A stretch of DNA of 64,000 nt from Phaeovulum molybdatiresistens (GTDB taxonomy: Bacteria; Pseudomonadota; Alphaproteobacteria; Rhodobacterales; Rhodobacteraceae): assembly GCF_023544865.1 (NCBI RefSeq), contig NZ_JAMJFX010000008.1, positions 78,377 through 142,376 of the forward strand. The letters run 5' to 3'. Below, one piece after another: positions 26,080 through 35,049 of this stretch (position 1 is its first letter; each line of letters begins with the position of its first letter). The position numbers and the translations under genes are program-made. The notes under the pieces were generated by a model. It made no database searches and was not told the DNA's origin. It was given only the letters and a program-made list of their open reading frames with translations.

Positions 26080-27741
26080 ATGGACGCGGATTATGTGATC
26101 GTAGGCGCAGGCTCGGCCGGGGCGGCGCTGGGCTATCGGCTGGCGCAGGCCGGGCGCCGGGTCATCATCATCGAGCACGGGGGCAGCGATGCGGGCCCCT
26201 TTATCCAGATGCCTGCGGCGCTGTCCTATCCGATGAATATGGGGATCTATGACTGGGGGTTCCGGACCGAGCCTGAGCCGCATCTGGGCGGGCGTCGGCT
26301 GGCCACCCCCCGGGGCAAGGTGATCGGGGGGTCGTCCTCGATCAACGGGATGGTCTATGTGCGTGGTCATGCCCGCGATTTCGACCAGTGGGCCGAACTG
26401 GGGGCGGCGGGTTGGGCCTATGCCGATGTGCTGCCCTATTTTCGGCGGATGGAACATTGGCATGGCGCGCGTGATGGCGCCGATCCGGTCTGGCGCGGGC
26501 AGGCCGGGCCGCTGCATGTGACCCGCGGGCCGCGGGCGAACCCGTTGTTCGGTGCCTTCATCGCGGCGGGGCAGCAGGCGGGCTATCCGGTGACGGCGGA
26601 TTACAATGGCCATCAGCAGGAAGGCTTCGGCCCGATGGAGGCCACGATCTGGCGCGGGCGGCGCTGGTCGGCGGCCAATGCCTATCTGCGCCCCGCGCTG
26701 AAGGGCGGCAACCTGACCATCCGGCGCGGATTTGCACGGCGCGTGGTGATCGAGGGGGGCCGGGCGGTGGGGGTCGAGATCGCGCGGGGCAGCGGCGCGG
26801 TGGAGGTGGTGCGCGCCCGCGCCGAGGTCATTCTGGCCGCCAGCGCGATCAACACGCCCAAGCTGCTGATGCTGTCGGGGATCGGTCCTGCGGCGCATCT
26901 GGCCGAACACGGGATCGGGGTGCTGGCCGACCGGCCCGGGGTCGGAGCCAATCTGCAGGACCATCTGGAAATCTACATGCAGTTTGCCGCGGCGCAGCCG
27001 GTGACGCTTTATAAATACTGGAACCTGTGGGGCAAGGCGCTGATCGGGGCGCAATGGCTGTTCACAGGGCGGGGGCTGGGGGCGTCGAACCAGTTTGAGG
27101 CCTGTGGCTTCATCCGGTCGGCTGCCGGGGTGGATTATCCCGACATCCAGTATCATTTCCTGCCGATCGCCGTGCGCTATGATGGCCGGGCCGCAGCCGA
27201 GGGGCATGGCTTTCAGGCCCATGTCGGGCCGATGCGGTCGAAATCGCGCGGGGCGGTGACGCTGCGCAGTGCCGATGCGGGCGCGGCGCCGGTGATCCGC
27301 TTCAACTACATGTCCCATCCCGATGACTGGGAGGAGTTTCGCCGCTGTGTGCGCCTGACGCGCGAGATCTTTGCCCAGCCTGCGATGGCCGCCCATGTCC
27401 GGCGGGAAATCCAGCCCGGCGTGGATGTGCAGACCGATGACCAGATCGACGCCTTCATCCGCGAACATGCCGAAAGCGCCTATCACCCCTGCGGCACGGC
27501 GCGGATCGGTCGGGCCGACGACCCGATGGCCGTGGTCGACCCCGAGTTGCGCGTGATCGGGGTTGCGGGGCTGCGCGTGGCCGACAGTTCGGTCTTTCCG
27601 CGCATCACCAACGGCAATCTGAATGCGCCCTCGATCATGGTGGGGGAAAAAGCGGCGGATCATATTCTAGGGCGGGGCATGCTGCCGCCGGACCCTGCCG
27701 AACCCTGGCTGCACCCGCGTTGGCAGATCGCGCAGCGTTAA
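26080..27741 (+). CDS. betA: choline dehydrogenase (GMC oxidoreductase)
   Basis: 553 residues. The FAD dinucleotide-binding fingerprint is at the N-terminus ([21 protein letters not shown]). GMC signature 1 ([19 protein letters not shown]) and signature 2 ([16 protein letters not shown]) follow. The C-terminus has the active-site HPCGTARIG and ends with [21 protein letters not shown]. It oxidises choline to betaine aldehyde at the membrane, passing electrons to the respiratory chain. It is the last gene of betI-betB-betA. The ribosome site comes from intergenic element E. Confidence 0.95.
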   Translation: MDADYVIVGAGSAGAALGYRLAQAGRRVIIIEHGGSDAGPFIQMPAALSYPMNMGIYDWGFRTEPEPHLGGRRLATPRGKVIGGSSSINGMVYVRGHARDFDQWAELGAAGWAYADVLPYFRRMEHWHGARDGADPVWRGQAGPLHVTRGPRANPLFGAFIAAGQQAGYPVTADYNGHQQEGFGPMEATIWRGRRWSAANAYLRPALKGGNLTIRRGFARRVVIEGGRAVGVEIARGSGAVEVVRARAEVILAASAINTPKLLMLSGIGPAAHLAEHGIGVLADRPGVGANLQDHLEIYMQFAAAQPVTLYKYWNLWGKALIGAQWLFTGRGLGASNQFEACGFIRSAAGVDYPDIQYHFLPIAVRYDGRAAAEGHGFQAHVGPMRSKSRGAVTLRSADAGAAPVIRFNYMSHPDDWEEFRRCVRLTREIFAQPAMAAHVRREIQPGVDVQTDDQIDAFIREHAESAYHPCGTARIGRADDPMAVVDPELRVIGVAGLRVADSSVFPRITNGNLNAPSIMVGEKAADHILGRGMLPPDPAEPWLHPRWQIAQR

Positions 27742-27795
27742 GGTTGCCCCACAAAATCGCTTGCCCGAACGTGGCCGATCCACCATATCTTGGGC

Positions 27796-28446
27796 ATGTT
27801 AAGGATATGTTCACTTCTCGTTCTGCTGGCGGCGCCGGTTGCGGCGCAAAGCCTTTCGGGCCCCGCGCGGGTGATTGATGGCGATACGCTGGATATCGCG
27901 GGCGAGCGCATTCGCCTGTTCGGCATCGATGCGCCCGAGGCCGGGCAGGCCTGTCAGGATGGGGCCGGGCGCGCCTGGGATTGCGGCGGCCATGCCACCG
28001 CGCGGCTGCAGGCGCTGGCCGTGGGCCAGGTGCGGTGCGAGCTGCGCGATCAGGATCGCTATGGCCGACTGGTGGCGCGCTGCACCGCGGGCGGGATCGA
28101 TCTGGCCGGGGCGCTGGTCGCGGAAGGCGCGGCCTTTGCCTATGAACGCTATTCGCGCGACTATCTGGACGCCGAGGCGCGCGTGCGGGCCGCGGGGCGG
28201 GGCATCTGGTCGGGCCCGGCCGAACGCCCGCATCTGGCGCGTGCGCGCGCAGGGACCGATCCGGGCGCCGCCGCTGCCACCGGGGGCTGTGCGATCAAGG
28301 GCAATATCTCGGAACGCGGGCGGATCTACCACCTGCCGGGCACCCGCGCCTATGCCGCGACCCGCATCAACGAGGCACGGGGTGAACGTTGGTTCTGTTC
28401 GCAGGCCGAAGCGCGCGCCGCGGGCTGGCGTCCGGCGGGCGGGTGA
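27796..28446 (+). CDS. secreted thermonuclease-like (SNase) protein
   Basis: 216 residues. A signal peptide (LRICSLLVLLAAPVAAQ) precedes the staphylococcal-nuclease fold: VIDGDTLDIAGERIRLFGIDAPE, with Asp residues for Ca2+, and DRYGRLVARC with catalytic Arg and following Glu (EGAAFAYERYSRDY). A C-terminal segment of about 60 residues (CAIKGNISERGRIYHLPGTR, ending RWFCSQAEARAAGWR) is shared by many alphaproteobacterial SNase proteins. It is probably a periplasmic or secreted nucleic-acid hydrolase. Start chosen at ATG; a TTG six bases upstream is possible. Confidence 0.92.
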   Translation: MLRICSLLVLLAAPVAAQSLSGPARVIDGDTLDIAGERIRLFGIDAPEAGQACQDGAGRAWDCGGHATARLQALAVGQVRCELRDQDRYGRLVARCTAGGIDLAGALVAEGAAFAYERYSRDYLDAEARVRAAGRGIWSGPAERPHLARARAGTDPGAAAATGGCAIKGNISERGRIYHLPGTRAYAATRINEARGERWFCSQAEARAAGWRPAGG

Positions 28447-28529
28447 ATTACAGGACGGTTTGATCCGGGTCAAAGTCGGTGGCGATTCCCGCCGCTAGGC
28501 TTTGGCCGAACAGTGAAAGGGAGACAGAC

Positions 28530-28766
28530 ATGTCCAATACGCCGCATACGCTTCAGGATGAATTTCCGACCCAGATGGACAAGATCCATGAGATGAAAGT
28601 GTCCAACGCGCATTTCGCCCGCCTTCTGGAAGAATATGACGAGCTGAACGACAAGGTTCACCGCGCCGAAACCCTGGTCGAGCCGATGGAACAGCTGGCC
28701 GAGGTCGAGCTGCGCAAGAAGCGCGCCCTTGTGAAGGATGAAATCGCGCGGATGCTGTCGGCCTGA
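28530..28766 (+). CDS. YdcH family protein (DUF465)
   Basis: 78 residues, highly charged and almost entirely helical: MDKIHEMKVSNAHFARLLEEYDELNDKVHR, then a second helix with ELRKKRALVKDEIARML. This helical hairpin is the DUF465/YdcH family, small proteins of unknown function. Start MSNTPHTL follows AAAGGGAG. A terminator of perfect 8- to 9-bp stem follows 45 nt after the stop. Confidence 0.92.
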   Translation: MSNTPHTLQDEFPTQMDKIHEMKVSNAHFARLLEEYDELNDKVHRAETLVEPMEQLAEVELRKKRALVKDEIARMLSA

Positions 28767-28811
28767 ACGGCCCCGTCGCGCAGATCGTCGCAAAGATGAA
28801 GATCGCCGATC

Positions 28812-28836
28812 AAGCCCCCGAAACCGGGGGCTTTTT
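28812..28836 (+). terminator. rho-independent terminator of the YdcH-like gene
   Basis: Stem AAGCCCCCG / CGGGGGCTT with loop AAAC, followed by TTT. It sits just past the pccR stop on the other strand. Confidence 0.8.
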
Positions 28837-30230
28837 CATGCAATGTCATAGGGCAGGGTGCCGCGATGGTCGGGGTCCACGTGCAGCCGGCGTTCCAGCG
28901 GCGGCACCGCACGCTGATGGCAATCCTTGCGCTCGCAGATGCGGCAGGAAATGCCGATCGGCTGATAGGCGCGCGGGTTGGTCACGTCCAGATCGTCGGC
29001 ATAGACCAGACCCTTGGCATGGCTGATCTCACACCCCAGGCAAATCGCAAAGCGGCGCACGGGGGCGTGGAATGACCCCCCGGATTTCGACACATCGCGC
29101 GATATGCACAGATAGCGCACCCCATCAGGGGTCTCGGCCAGCTGGCGCAGGAACCGGCCCGGCATTTCAAAGGCCTGATGCACGTTCCACAGCGGGCAGG
29201 CGCCGCCGAAGCGGGCGAATTGCAGCCGCGTGGCGGAATGGCGCTTGGTGATGGTGCCGGCCTGATCGACGCGGACGAAGAAGAAGGGAATGCCCTTGGC
29301 CCCGGGCCGCTGCAGCGTGGACAGGCGATGCGCCACCTGTTCGTAGGAGGCGCCGAACAGGTCGGTCAGCCGTTCCAGATCGTGGCGGGTGTCCAGCGCG
29401 GCCTGCTGGAACGCGCGATAGGGCAGCAGAGCCGCGCCCGCGAAATAATTGGCCAACCCGATCTTGGCGATGGCGCGCGCGGTGTCGGATTGAAACCGCG
29501 CCAGGTCCAGCGTCGCCTCCAGCAGGTCGTTCTGGGTCAGCAGCGCGACCTGATGCAACAGCTGGAATGACTGGGTCGCGCGGTCGGCGCGGGCGGAAAT
29601 GCGGATCTGCTTGCCGTCGCGCGCGCGCAGCCCGTCGATGTTGGAAAACTGCACCTCATAGCCACGCGCCAGCAACGCCTCGGTGGCGCGCTGAACCGGG
29701 TCAAGCCGTTGACCGCCCGGGCAGGAAAAATGTTCCGCCGCGCGGTCGACCGCATCGATGTAATTGTCGCAATAGTGAAAGAAGTCGCGCACCTCTTCCC
29801 AGGGGCTGACGATCGTTTGCGCGCCTTCGCGGCCCAGGGCCTCATCCAGGGATGCCAGCCGTTCATGCGCCTGGCTATAGGCCCGGTGCAGTTCCAGAAA
29901 GGCCCGCGCCAGCGCCGGCGCGTTCGAGGCTGCCAGCCGCAGATCCGCCAGCGGCGGGGCCGCATCGGCAAAGACCGGATCGGCCAGCGCCTCGCGCATG
30001 TCCGACACCAGCCGCTCGGCATCGCCCGTGGACAGTTCGGTCACATCCAGCCCGAATTCCCCCGCCAGCGCCAGAACGACCGCCGCGGAAACGGGGCGGT
30101 GGTTGTTCTCCATCTGGTTCAGATAGGGCAGTGATACACCCAGCCGGTCGGCAAAGACCTTTTGCGTCAGCCCAAGGCGCGCCCGCGTTTCCCGCAGTTT
30201 CACCCCGGCATACAATTTCTGCGTGGCCAT
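28836..30230 (-). CDS. pccR: short-chain fatty acyl-CoA regulator PccR (ScfR family)
   Basis: 464 residues. An XRE HTH spans residues 10-66 (LRETRARLGLTQKVFADRLG). A long central region belongs to the IrrE/ImmA-like part in which the HExxH motif is not preserved (LLHQVALL occupies its place). A C-terminal DUF2083-type domain has a cysteine cluster (GISCRICERKDCHQRA). This matches ScfR regulators; PccR of Rhodobacter sphaeroides controls propionyl-CoA carboxylase genes. Its own promoter carries two TTTGCAAA sites, and pccB lies 1.9 kb away, also with such a site. Confidence 0.9.
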   Translation of the reverse strand: MATQKLYAGVKLRETRARLGLTQKVFADRLGVSLPYLNQMENNHRPVSAAVVLALAGEFGLDVTELSTGDAERLVSDMREALADPVFADAAPPLADLRLAASNAPALARAFLELHRAYSQAHERLASLDEALGREGAQTIVSPWEEVRDFFHYCDNYIDAVDRAAEHFSCPGGQRLDPVQRATEALLARGYEVQFSNIDGLRARDGKQIRISARADRATQSFQLLHQVALLTQNDLLEATLDLARFQSDTARAIAKIGLANYFAGAALLPYRAFQQAALDTRHDLERLTDLFGASYEQVAHRLSTLQRPGAKGIPFFFVRVDQAGTITKRHSATRLQFARFGGACPLWNVHQAFEMPGRFLRQLAETPDGVRYLCISRDVSKSGGSFHAPVRRFAICLGCEISHAKGLVYADDLDVTNPRAYQPIGISCRICERKDCHQRAVPPLERRLHVDPDHRGTLPYDIA

Positions 30231-30241
30231 GATGCGCCCCC

Positions 30242-30269
30242 TTTGCAAAGCGCATCTAATCTTTGCAAA
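30242..30269 (-). promoter_or_regulatory. candidate PccR operator in the pccR leader
   Basis: Two identical CTTTGCAAAG palindromes (30241-30250 and 30261-30270), centres 20 bp apart, i.e. two helical turns. They lie 11-39 nt upstream of the pccR start codon and close to the MFS gene stop. They fit the TTTGCAAA-type motif reported for PccR (from memory) and imply autoregulation. Confidence 0.65.
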
Positions 30270-30278
30270 GCGCGCGCG

Positions 30279-31481
30279 TCAAACCCCCAGTTGCGCGCGC
30301 CGCCGCATCACCCACAGAATTGCCAGCACCGAGGCCGCCGAAGACAGCGTCATCAGAACGATCAACACCATCGCCCCGCTGCCCGGCCCCAGCATCGCGC
30401 CCGCCAGCGCCGAAAGCGCCGCGCCGCCGCCGATCGTCAGCGTCCCCGCCAGCCCCGAGGCCGTGCCTGCCAATTCCGGCCGTATCGCCATCAGTCCCGC
30501 ATTGGCTGAAGGCAGCGCCAGCCCGTTGCCGATCCCGGTCACTCCCACAGCACCGAAAAAGATCAGCGGATGTGACATGCCCAAGGTCTCCAATCCTATC
30601 GCCAAACTCAGGGCCAAGGTTGCCACCAGCGTGCCCGCCAACACCATCTTGTCGGTGCCGACGTGCTTGGCAAATCGCCCCGACAAGAAACTGCCCATTG
30701 CGTAACCCAGCGCCGGCAGCGCAAAGTAATAGCCCACCTGCGCCGGGCTCAGCCCGAAGACCTGCGTACCGACAAAGGGCGCGCCCCCCAGATAGGCAAA
30801 GAACAGCCCCGAGGCGAAAACCGATGACAGGCAATAGCCCCAGAACCGCCGCGATCGCAGCAGGATTGGATATTGCCGCGCCTGTTCGGCAAAGGACACG
30901 CCGCCGCGACGTGTCGTCTCGCCCATATCGCCCCAGACAAGACCCAGCGTCGCGCAACCGAATAACAACAGAAATACGAAATTCGCCTGCCATCCGATTG
31001 CCTCATCCAACGCCCCGCCGATTACCGGGCCGACCATCGGCACCATCGCTATTCCCATTGTGACATAGCCGATCATCGAGGCCGCCTCGGCCTCCGGCAC
31101 CATGTCGCGTACCACCGCGCGTGACAGCACGAAGGTCGTGGCCACCACCGCCTGCATCAGTCGGAACCCCAAAAACATCCCCGCACTGGGCGCCAGCAAG
31201 GTGCCCAGCGTTGCCAGCAAAAAGACCACTAGGGCGGCCATCACCACACGCCGCCGCCCGAAGCGGTCCGAAATTGGCCCGACCAGCAGCTGCATCACCG
31301 CCGACACCGCCAGATAGGCCGACACCGACAGCTGCATCAGCGCATAATCCACGCCGAAATGCGCTGCCATCCCCGGCAGCGAGGGCAAGAACATGTTCAG
31401 CGACAGTGCCGCCAGCCCCGCGATCAGCACCAGGGTCACGATATGGGGCGGGCTCTGCCGGTCAAGAAAGGTCGTATGCAT
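30279..31481 (-). CDS. Bcr/CflA-type multidrug efflux MFS transporter
   Basis: 400 residues, twelve predicted membrane spans. The MFS loop 2-3 motif GPISDRFGRRRV is near residue 68, and drug-efflux motif C-like glycine-rich GPVIGGALDE is near residue 156. The N-terminus (LNMFLPSLPGMAAHFGVDYALMQLSVSAYL) is typical of the Bcr/CflA drug:H+ antiporter subgroup. Its stop lies 48 nt before the pccR start on the same strand, with the PccR sites in that gap, so pccR may be reached by read-through as well as by its own promoter. Wobble GC is slightly lower than in neighbours. Confidence 0.92.
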   Translation of the reverse strand: MHTTFLDRQSPPHIVTLVLIAGLAALSLNMFLPSLPGMAAHFGVDYALMQLSVSAYLAVSAVMQLLVGPISDRFGRRRVVMAALVVFLLATLGTLLAPSAGMFLGFRLMQAVVATTFVLSRAVVRDMVPEAEAASMIGYVTMGIAMVPMVGPVIGGALDEAIGWQANFVFLLLFGCATLGLVWGDMGETTRRGGVSFAEQARQYPILLRSRRFWGYCLSSVFASGLFFAYLGGAPFVGTQVFGLSPAQVGYYFALPALGYAMGSFLSGRFAKHVGTDKMVLAGTLVATLALSLAIGLETLGMSHPLIFFGAVGVTGIGNGLALPSANAGLMAIRPELAGTASGLAGTLTIGGGAALSALAGAMLGPGSGAMVLIVLMTLSSAASVLAILWVMRRRAQLGV

Positions 31482-31555
31482 GCAAAATCGCTAGGCCCGC
31501 GACGCGGCCTTGTCTACAAAGAAATGTATCGGTGGCATTTTCCCCGCCCGCTCCC

Positions 31556-31619
31556 CTTCGGCTTTGCGAAAATATCCCGGGGGTGAGGCGCGGCACGCGC
31601 CGAGGGGGCAGCGCCCCCT
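31556..31619 (-). repeat. intergenic GTATTT element, copy F (GATATTT subtype)
   Basis: On the minus strand: hairpin GGGGGC-GCT-GCCCCC region, second hairpin GGCGCG-TGC-CGCGCC, then CACCCCCGGGATATTTT and CGCAAAGCCGAAGG. It begins 9 nt after the DUF486 gene stop, sense to that gene. It shares its tail with copy G. Confidence 0.78.
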
Positions 31620-31627
31620 TGGCCCGC

Positions 31628-31978
31628 TTAGCCCCAGTCGTGAAAGATGAACCAGGCCCCGGCGGCGATCAGCGCGAAACCCACGCCATGCTGCCAGGTG
31701 ATCGGCTCTTTCAGATAGGCCCAGGAAAACACCGCAAAGACCGACAGGGTGATCACTTCCTGGATCGTCTTCAGCTGCACGGCGGAAAAATGCCCGTGTC
31801 CGATCCGGTTCGCGGGCACCTGCAGCATGTATTCGAAAAAGGCGATGCCCCAGCTGACCAGGATCACCGTGATCAGCGGCGCGGTCTTGAATTTCAGGTG
31901 CCCATACCAGGCGAAGGTCATGAAGATGTTCGAGGCAACCAGCAGCAGGATGGTCAGAATCGGGGCAGAAATCGGCAT
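31628..31978 (-). CDS. DMT-like small membrane protein (DUF486)
   Basis: 116 residues with four membrane spans. The family marks are LLVASNIFMTFAWYGHLKF at the first span, AFFEYMLQVPANRIG in the middle and KTIQEVITLSVFAVFSW near the C-terminal half. DUF486 proteins are half-size relatives of drug/metabolite transporters, and their cargo is unknown. Start MPISAPILT was chosen because the longer frame overlaps the pccB promoter region. It is divergent from pccB. Confidence 0.92.
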   Translation of the reverse strand: MPISAPILTILLLVASNIFMTFAWYGHLKFKTAPLITVILVSWGIAFFEYMLQVPANRIGHGHFSAVQLKTIQEVITLSVFAVFSWAYLKEPITWQHGVGFALIAAGAWFIFHDWG

Positions 31979-32050
31979 GGCGAACTCCGTGACGCGCCCT
32001 GCCTGCCTAGCGCCGCCGGGTCCGGCGATCCAGCGTGATCCTGGCTGGAA

Positions 32051-32121
32051 TTTGCAGTGTTGCAATTCGCACTGCGCGCCTTGCCAACTATTTGCAAATT
32101 TACGCAAATCCGCTTTGTAAC
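32051..32121 (+). promoter_or_regulatory. pccB promoter with PccR-type sites
   Basis: TTTGCAAA at 32091-32098 is followed after four bases by CGCAAA (32103-32108); an imperfect pair TTTGCAGTGTTGCAA lies at 32051-32065. A possible promoter is TTGCAA (32092-32097), 18-nt spacer, TGTAAC (32116-32121), so the palindrome would overlap the -35 box. All of this is 45-115 nt upstream of the pccB start. Confidence 0.55.
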
Positions 32122-32165
32122 AATCTTGCGTGGGTATAGGGTGCCCCAAACCGTCGGAGGGGACC

Positions 32166-33698
32166 ATGAAAGACATCCTGAACGAGCTTGAAGACCGTCG
32201 CGCCCAGGCGCGCCTTGGTGGCGGTCAGCGCCGGATCGATGCGCAGCATGCCCGCGGCAAGCTGACCGCGCGCGAACGCATCGAACTCTTGCTCGACGAA
32301 GGCTCGTTCGAGGAATTCGACATGTTCGTCGCCCATCGCTGCACCGATTTCGGGATGCAGGATGATCGCCCCTCGGGCGACGGGGTGGTGACGGGCTGGG
32401 GCACGATCAACGGCCGCATGGTCTATGTGTTTTCGCAGGACTTCACCGTCTTCGGCGGCTCGCTGTCGGAAACCCATGCGCAGAAGATCTGCAAGATCAT
32501 GGATATGGCCGTGCAGAACGGCGCGCCGGTGATCGGCATCAACGATTCGGGCGGCGCGCGGATCCAGGAAGGCGTGGCCAGCCTTGCCGGCTATGCCGAG
32601 GTGTTCCAGCGCAACATCATGGCCTCGGGCGTGGTGCCGCAGATTTCGCTGATCATGGGCCCCTGCGCGGGCGGCGCGGTCTATTCGCCGGCGATGACCG
32701 ACTTCATCTTCATGGTCAAGGACACGTCCTACATGTTCGTGACCGGCCCCGACGTGGTCAAGACCGTCACGAATGAGATCGTCACCGCCGAGGAACTGGG
32801 CGGCGCCTCGACCCATACCAAGAAATCCTCGGTCGCCGACGGCGCCTTTGAAAACGACGTCGAGGCCCTGGCCGAGGCGCGTCGCCTGTTCGACTTCCTG
32901 CCGCTGAACAACCGCGAAAAGGCCCCGGTGCGCCCCTTCTTTGACGATCCGGCGCGGATCGAGGAAAGCCTGGATACGCTGGTCCCTTCGAACCCGAACC
33001 AGCCCTATGACATGAAAGAGCTGATCACCAAGATCGCGGATGAGGGCGATTTCTACGAAATTCAAAAGGATTTCGCCGCCAACATCGTGATCGGCTTCAT
33101 CCGCATCGAAGGCCAGACCGTGGGCGTCGTCGCCAACCAGCCGATGGTGCTGGCGGGCTGCCTGGATATCGACAGCTCGCGCAAGGCGGCGCGCTTCGTG
33201 CGCTTCTGCGACGCGTTCGAAATTCCGATCCTGACCTTCGTCGACGTGCCGGGCTTCCTGCCGGGCACCAGCCAGGAATATGGCGGCGTCATCAAGCACG
33301 GCGCGAAGCTGCTGTTCGCCTATGGCGAGGCGACGGTGCCGAAGGTCACGGTCATCACCCGCAAGGCCTATGGCGGCGCTTATGACGTTATGGCGTCCAA
33401 GCATCTGCGGGGCGATTTCAACTATGCCTGGCCCACCGCCGAAATTGCGGTGATGGGCGCCAAGGGCGCGGTGGAAATCCTGTATCGGTCGGAACTGGGC
33501 GATGCGGAAAAGATCGCGCAGCGCACGCGCGATTATGAAACGCGCTTTGCCAACCCCTTCGTGGCCGCCGAAAAGGGCTTCATCGATGAGGTGATCCAGC
33601 CGCGGTCTACCCGCAAGCGGGTCGCGCGGGCCTTTGCCTCGCTGCGCACCAAGAAGCAATCGAACCCCTGGAAAAAGCACGACAACATTCCGCTGTAA
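32166..33698 (+). CDS. pccB: propionyl-CoA carboxylase, carboxyltransferase (beta) subunit
   Basis: 510 residues, full-length acyl-CoA carboxyltransferase. The N-half has [20 protein letters not shown] and [17 protein letters not shown] (acyl-CoA and oxyanion loops). The C-half has [25 protein letters not shown] and [15 protein letters not shown]. It transfers CO2 from biotin on PccA to propionyl-CoA, giving methylmalonyl-CoA. A GGAGGGG ribosome site precedes ATG by 5 nt. PccR-type palindromes lie in its promoter; pccA and mcm lie downstream on the same strand. Confidence 0.96.
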   Translation: MKDILNELEDRRAQARLGGGQRRIDAQHARGKLTARERIELLLDEGSFEEFDMFVAHRCTDFGMQDDRPSGDGVVTGWGTINGRMVYVFSQDFTVFGGSLSETHAQKICKIMDMAVQNGAPVIGINDSGGARIQEGVASLAGYAEVFQRNIMASGVVPQISLIMGPCAGGAVYSPAMTDFIFMVKDTSYMFVTGPDVVKTVTNEIVTAEELGGASTHTKKSSVADGAFENDVEALAEARRLFDFLPLNNREKAPVRPFFDDPARIEESLDTLVPSNPNQPYDMKELITKIADEGDFYEIQKDFAANIVIGFIRIEGQTVGVVANQPMVLAGCLDIDSSRKAARFVRFCDAFEIPILTFVDVPGFLPGTSQEYGGVIKHGAKLLFAYGEATVPKVTVITRKAYGGAYDVMASKHLRGDFNYAWPTAEIAVMGAKGAVEILYRSELGDAEKIAQRTRDYETRFANPFVAAEKGFIDEVIQPRSTRKRVARAFASLRTKKQSNPWKKHDNIPL

Positions 33699-33710
33699 GG
33701 GGAACGGGCG

Positions 33711-34115
33711 ATGCGCCGCGGGCAGGTTCGATTGGCGGTTCTGGTCGCGCTGGGCCTGCCGGTCATGGCCCGCGCCGCCGATCAGATCGTCCTGCCCTCG
33801 GGGCAGGCGGTCGCCTGGGTCGAAACGGTGCGCGATGCGGCGGGACCGATGGGGCTGACCCTGCGGTTCCGGTTTCTGGCGCCGCAGATCGGTGCGGCCG
33901 GCAACATCAGTGCAGAGGAGGCGCTGGAAGACATGGCTTACCTGTGCGACAGCTTCGTCCTGCCGCGTCTGCCCGACCTGGGGCCGCAGCCCGCCGAGGT
34001 CGTGATCTCGCTGTCCGACCGGGCCTTGGACTTCGGGGCCACCGACCCCGAGGCCGTGCAGTATTTCGAGGCCTTCCGCATCGCCGACGGCGCTTGTGAG
34101 CTGGAGTATCTGTGA
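33711..34115 (+). CDS. exported protein of unknown function between pccB and pccA
   Basis: 134 residues. A signal sequence (RLAVLVALGLPVMARAAD) precedes a compact domain with VETVRDAAGPMGLTLRFRFLAPQIG and EDMAYLCDSFVLPRL. The two cysteines (in YLCDS and near the end in GACELEYL) could form a disulfide. I believe this is the DUF6497 family known from Rhodobacterales, whose function is unknown. It starts 12 nt after pccB with its own AAGGGG ribosome site, so it is co-transcribed with pccB. Confidence 0.82.
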   Translation: MRRGQVRLAVLVALGLPVMARAADQIVLPSGQAVAWVETVRDAAGPMGLTLRFRFLAPQIGAAGNISAEEALEDMAYLCDSFVLPRLPDLGPQPAEVVISLSDRALDFGATDPEAVQYFEAFRIADGACELEYL

Positions 34116-34323
34116 TGGTCGCGCGCGCGATTTTCCGCGGCAGGGTGGGGCAGGGTGATGCGGCTTTGCCACATCTTTGCCATCGTGATGATGCCCCCTG
34201 TAAGGCGCCTGCGTCGCAGGATAAATTGCGCGTGGAACGGTTGATGCCGTTTCGTTTTGCAGACATGCGGCGGGATTCGGACCCACAGGGTTCCGACCTC
34301 TCCCGCCGGGACAGGAGATTGAA

Positions 34324-34440
34324 ATGTCGAAGAAAGCCCTGCTCGCGATCGCCATGGTCGCTTTCGTTGCCGCTTGCGCCCCGAAAGCCGAAGCGCCCGC
34401 AGAAGTCAGCGTCGAGCCGACCTACACCGGCAAGCTCTGA
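34324..34440 (+). CDS. very small lipoprotein (38 residues)
   Basis: MSKKALLAIAMVAFVAACAP, then 18 residues rich in Glu/Ala/Pro ending TGKL. A signal peptide with a lipobox (FVAAC) leaves a mature peptide of only about 21 residues. A good ribosome site (AGGAG) lies 7 nt before ATG, and a GC-rich hairpin follows the stop, so it looks like a true gene. It resembles the small entericidin-like lipoproteins in layout only; function unknown. Confidence 0.7.
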   Translation: MSKKALLAIAMVAFVAACAPKAEAPAEVSVEPTYTGKL

Positions 34441-34449
34441 TACCGGCGC

Positions 34450-34473
34450 GGGGCGGGATCGCTTTCCCGCCCC
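34450..34473 (+). other. strong hairpin after the small lipoprotein gene
   Basis: 9-bp stem GGGGCGGGA / TCCCGCCCC with a six-base loop, 9 nt after the stop. There is no T tract, so it may be an mRNA-stabilising 3' end or a rho-assisted stop rather than an intrinsic terminator. Confidence 0.6.
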
Positions 34474-34644
34474 GATCCACCCTTCCTTCGCCCGGTCTCT
34501 GTCCGCCGCATCCTGTGGCGCGCGTCTTTGGTCCGGGTTCATGCGTCGGGGCTGGATGGGTCACGCTGCGGGCGTGCCCTTGCGGCCCGAACGCCCCCGG
34601 CCCACCCGCTGCCTGGCCCCGGCCCTCAGGACACGAGGCCCGTC

Positions 34645-35049
34645 ATGCTGAAGCACCGTGGGTTCCCCGGGCGCCTGCCCGGAACCGATTTCCAATTCGT
34701 CATCCGCCGCGCCAACAAGGCCGGCGCCACCAAGATCATCCGCCGCGAACGCTACAAGGACCGCGCGCCCGCCGACCGGCGTGCCGATGCGGGCTTCATG
34801 GCCGCGCTGTGGTCGCATTTCGGCGAAGAGCCTTTTGAACGCGGCAACCTGGATGCCGGCCGCCTGTCGTGGCTGTTCGGCCGCGAGGTCGTGCCCGCCG
34901 AAGAGCCGTTCGATCCCTGTTCCTATGACGCGCTTCTGAAGATCGACGTCAAGCGCGCCCAGGCGGCCTTCCCCGAAGTCTTTGCCGACCCCGAGGCCTT
35001 CGATTGGGACGATGCCGATGCCGATGAGGATGAGGACGACTGGGCATGA
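34645..35049 (+). CDS. conserved-looking hypothetical protein with acidic tail
   Basis: 134 residues, no signal or membrane span. The N-terminal part is basic (FVIRRANKAGATKIIRRERY) and the C-terminus very acidic (FDWDDADADEDEDDWA). The middle contains FMAALWSHFGEEPFERGNLDAG. I do not recognise the family. The start is the ATG after a weak GAGG; codon usage matches its neighbours, which supports coding. It sits in the pccB-pccA interval with no functional link evident. Confidence 0.7.
   Translation: MLKHRGFPGRLPGTDFQFVIRRANKAGATKIIRRERYKDRAPADRRADAGFMAALWSHFGEEPFERGNLDAGRLSWLFGREVVPAEEPFDPCSYDALLKIDVKRAQAAFPEVFADPEAFDWDDADADEDEDDWA

Noticed and set aside
32100..34355. 751-codon open frame on the minus strand opposite pccB
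   Set aside because: Antisense shadow of pccB and its neighbour; no domain, no ribosome site, Arg/His/Gly-rich composition.
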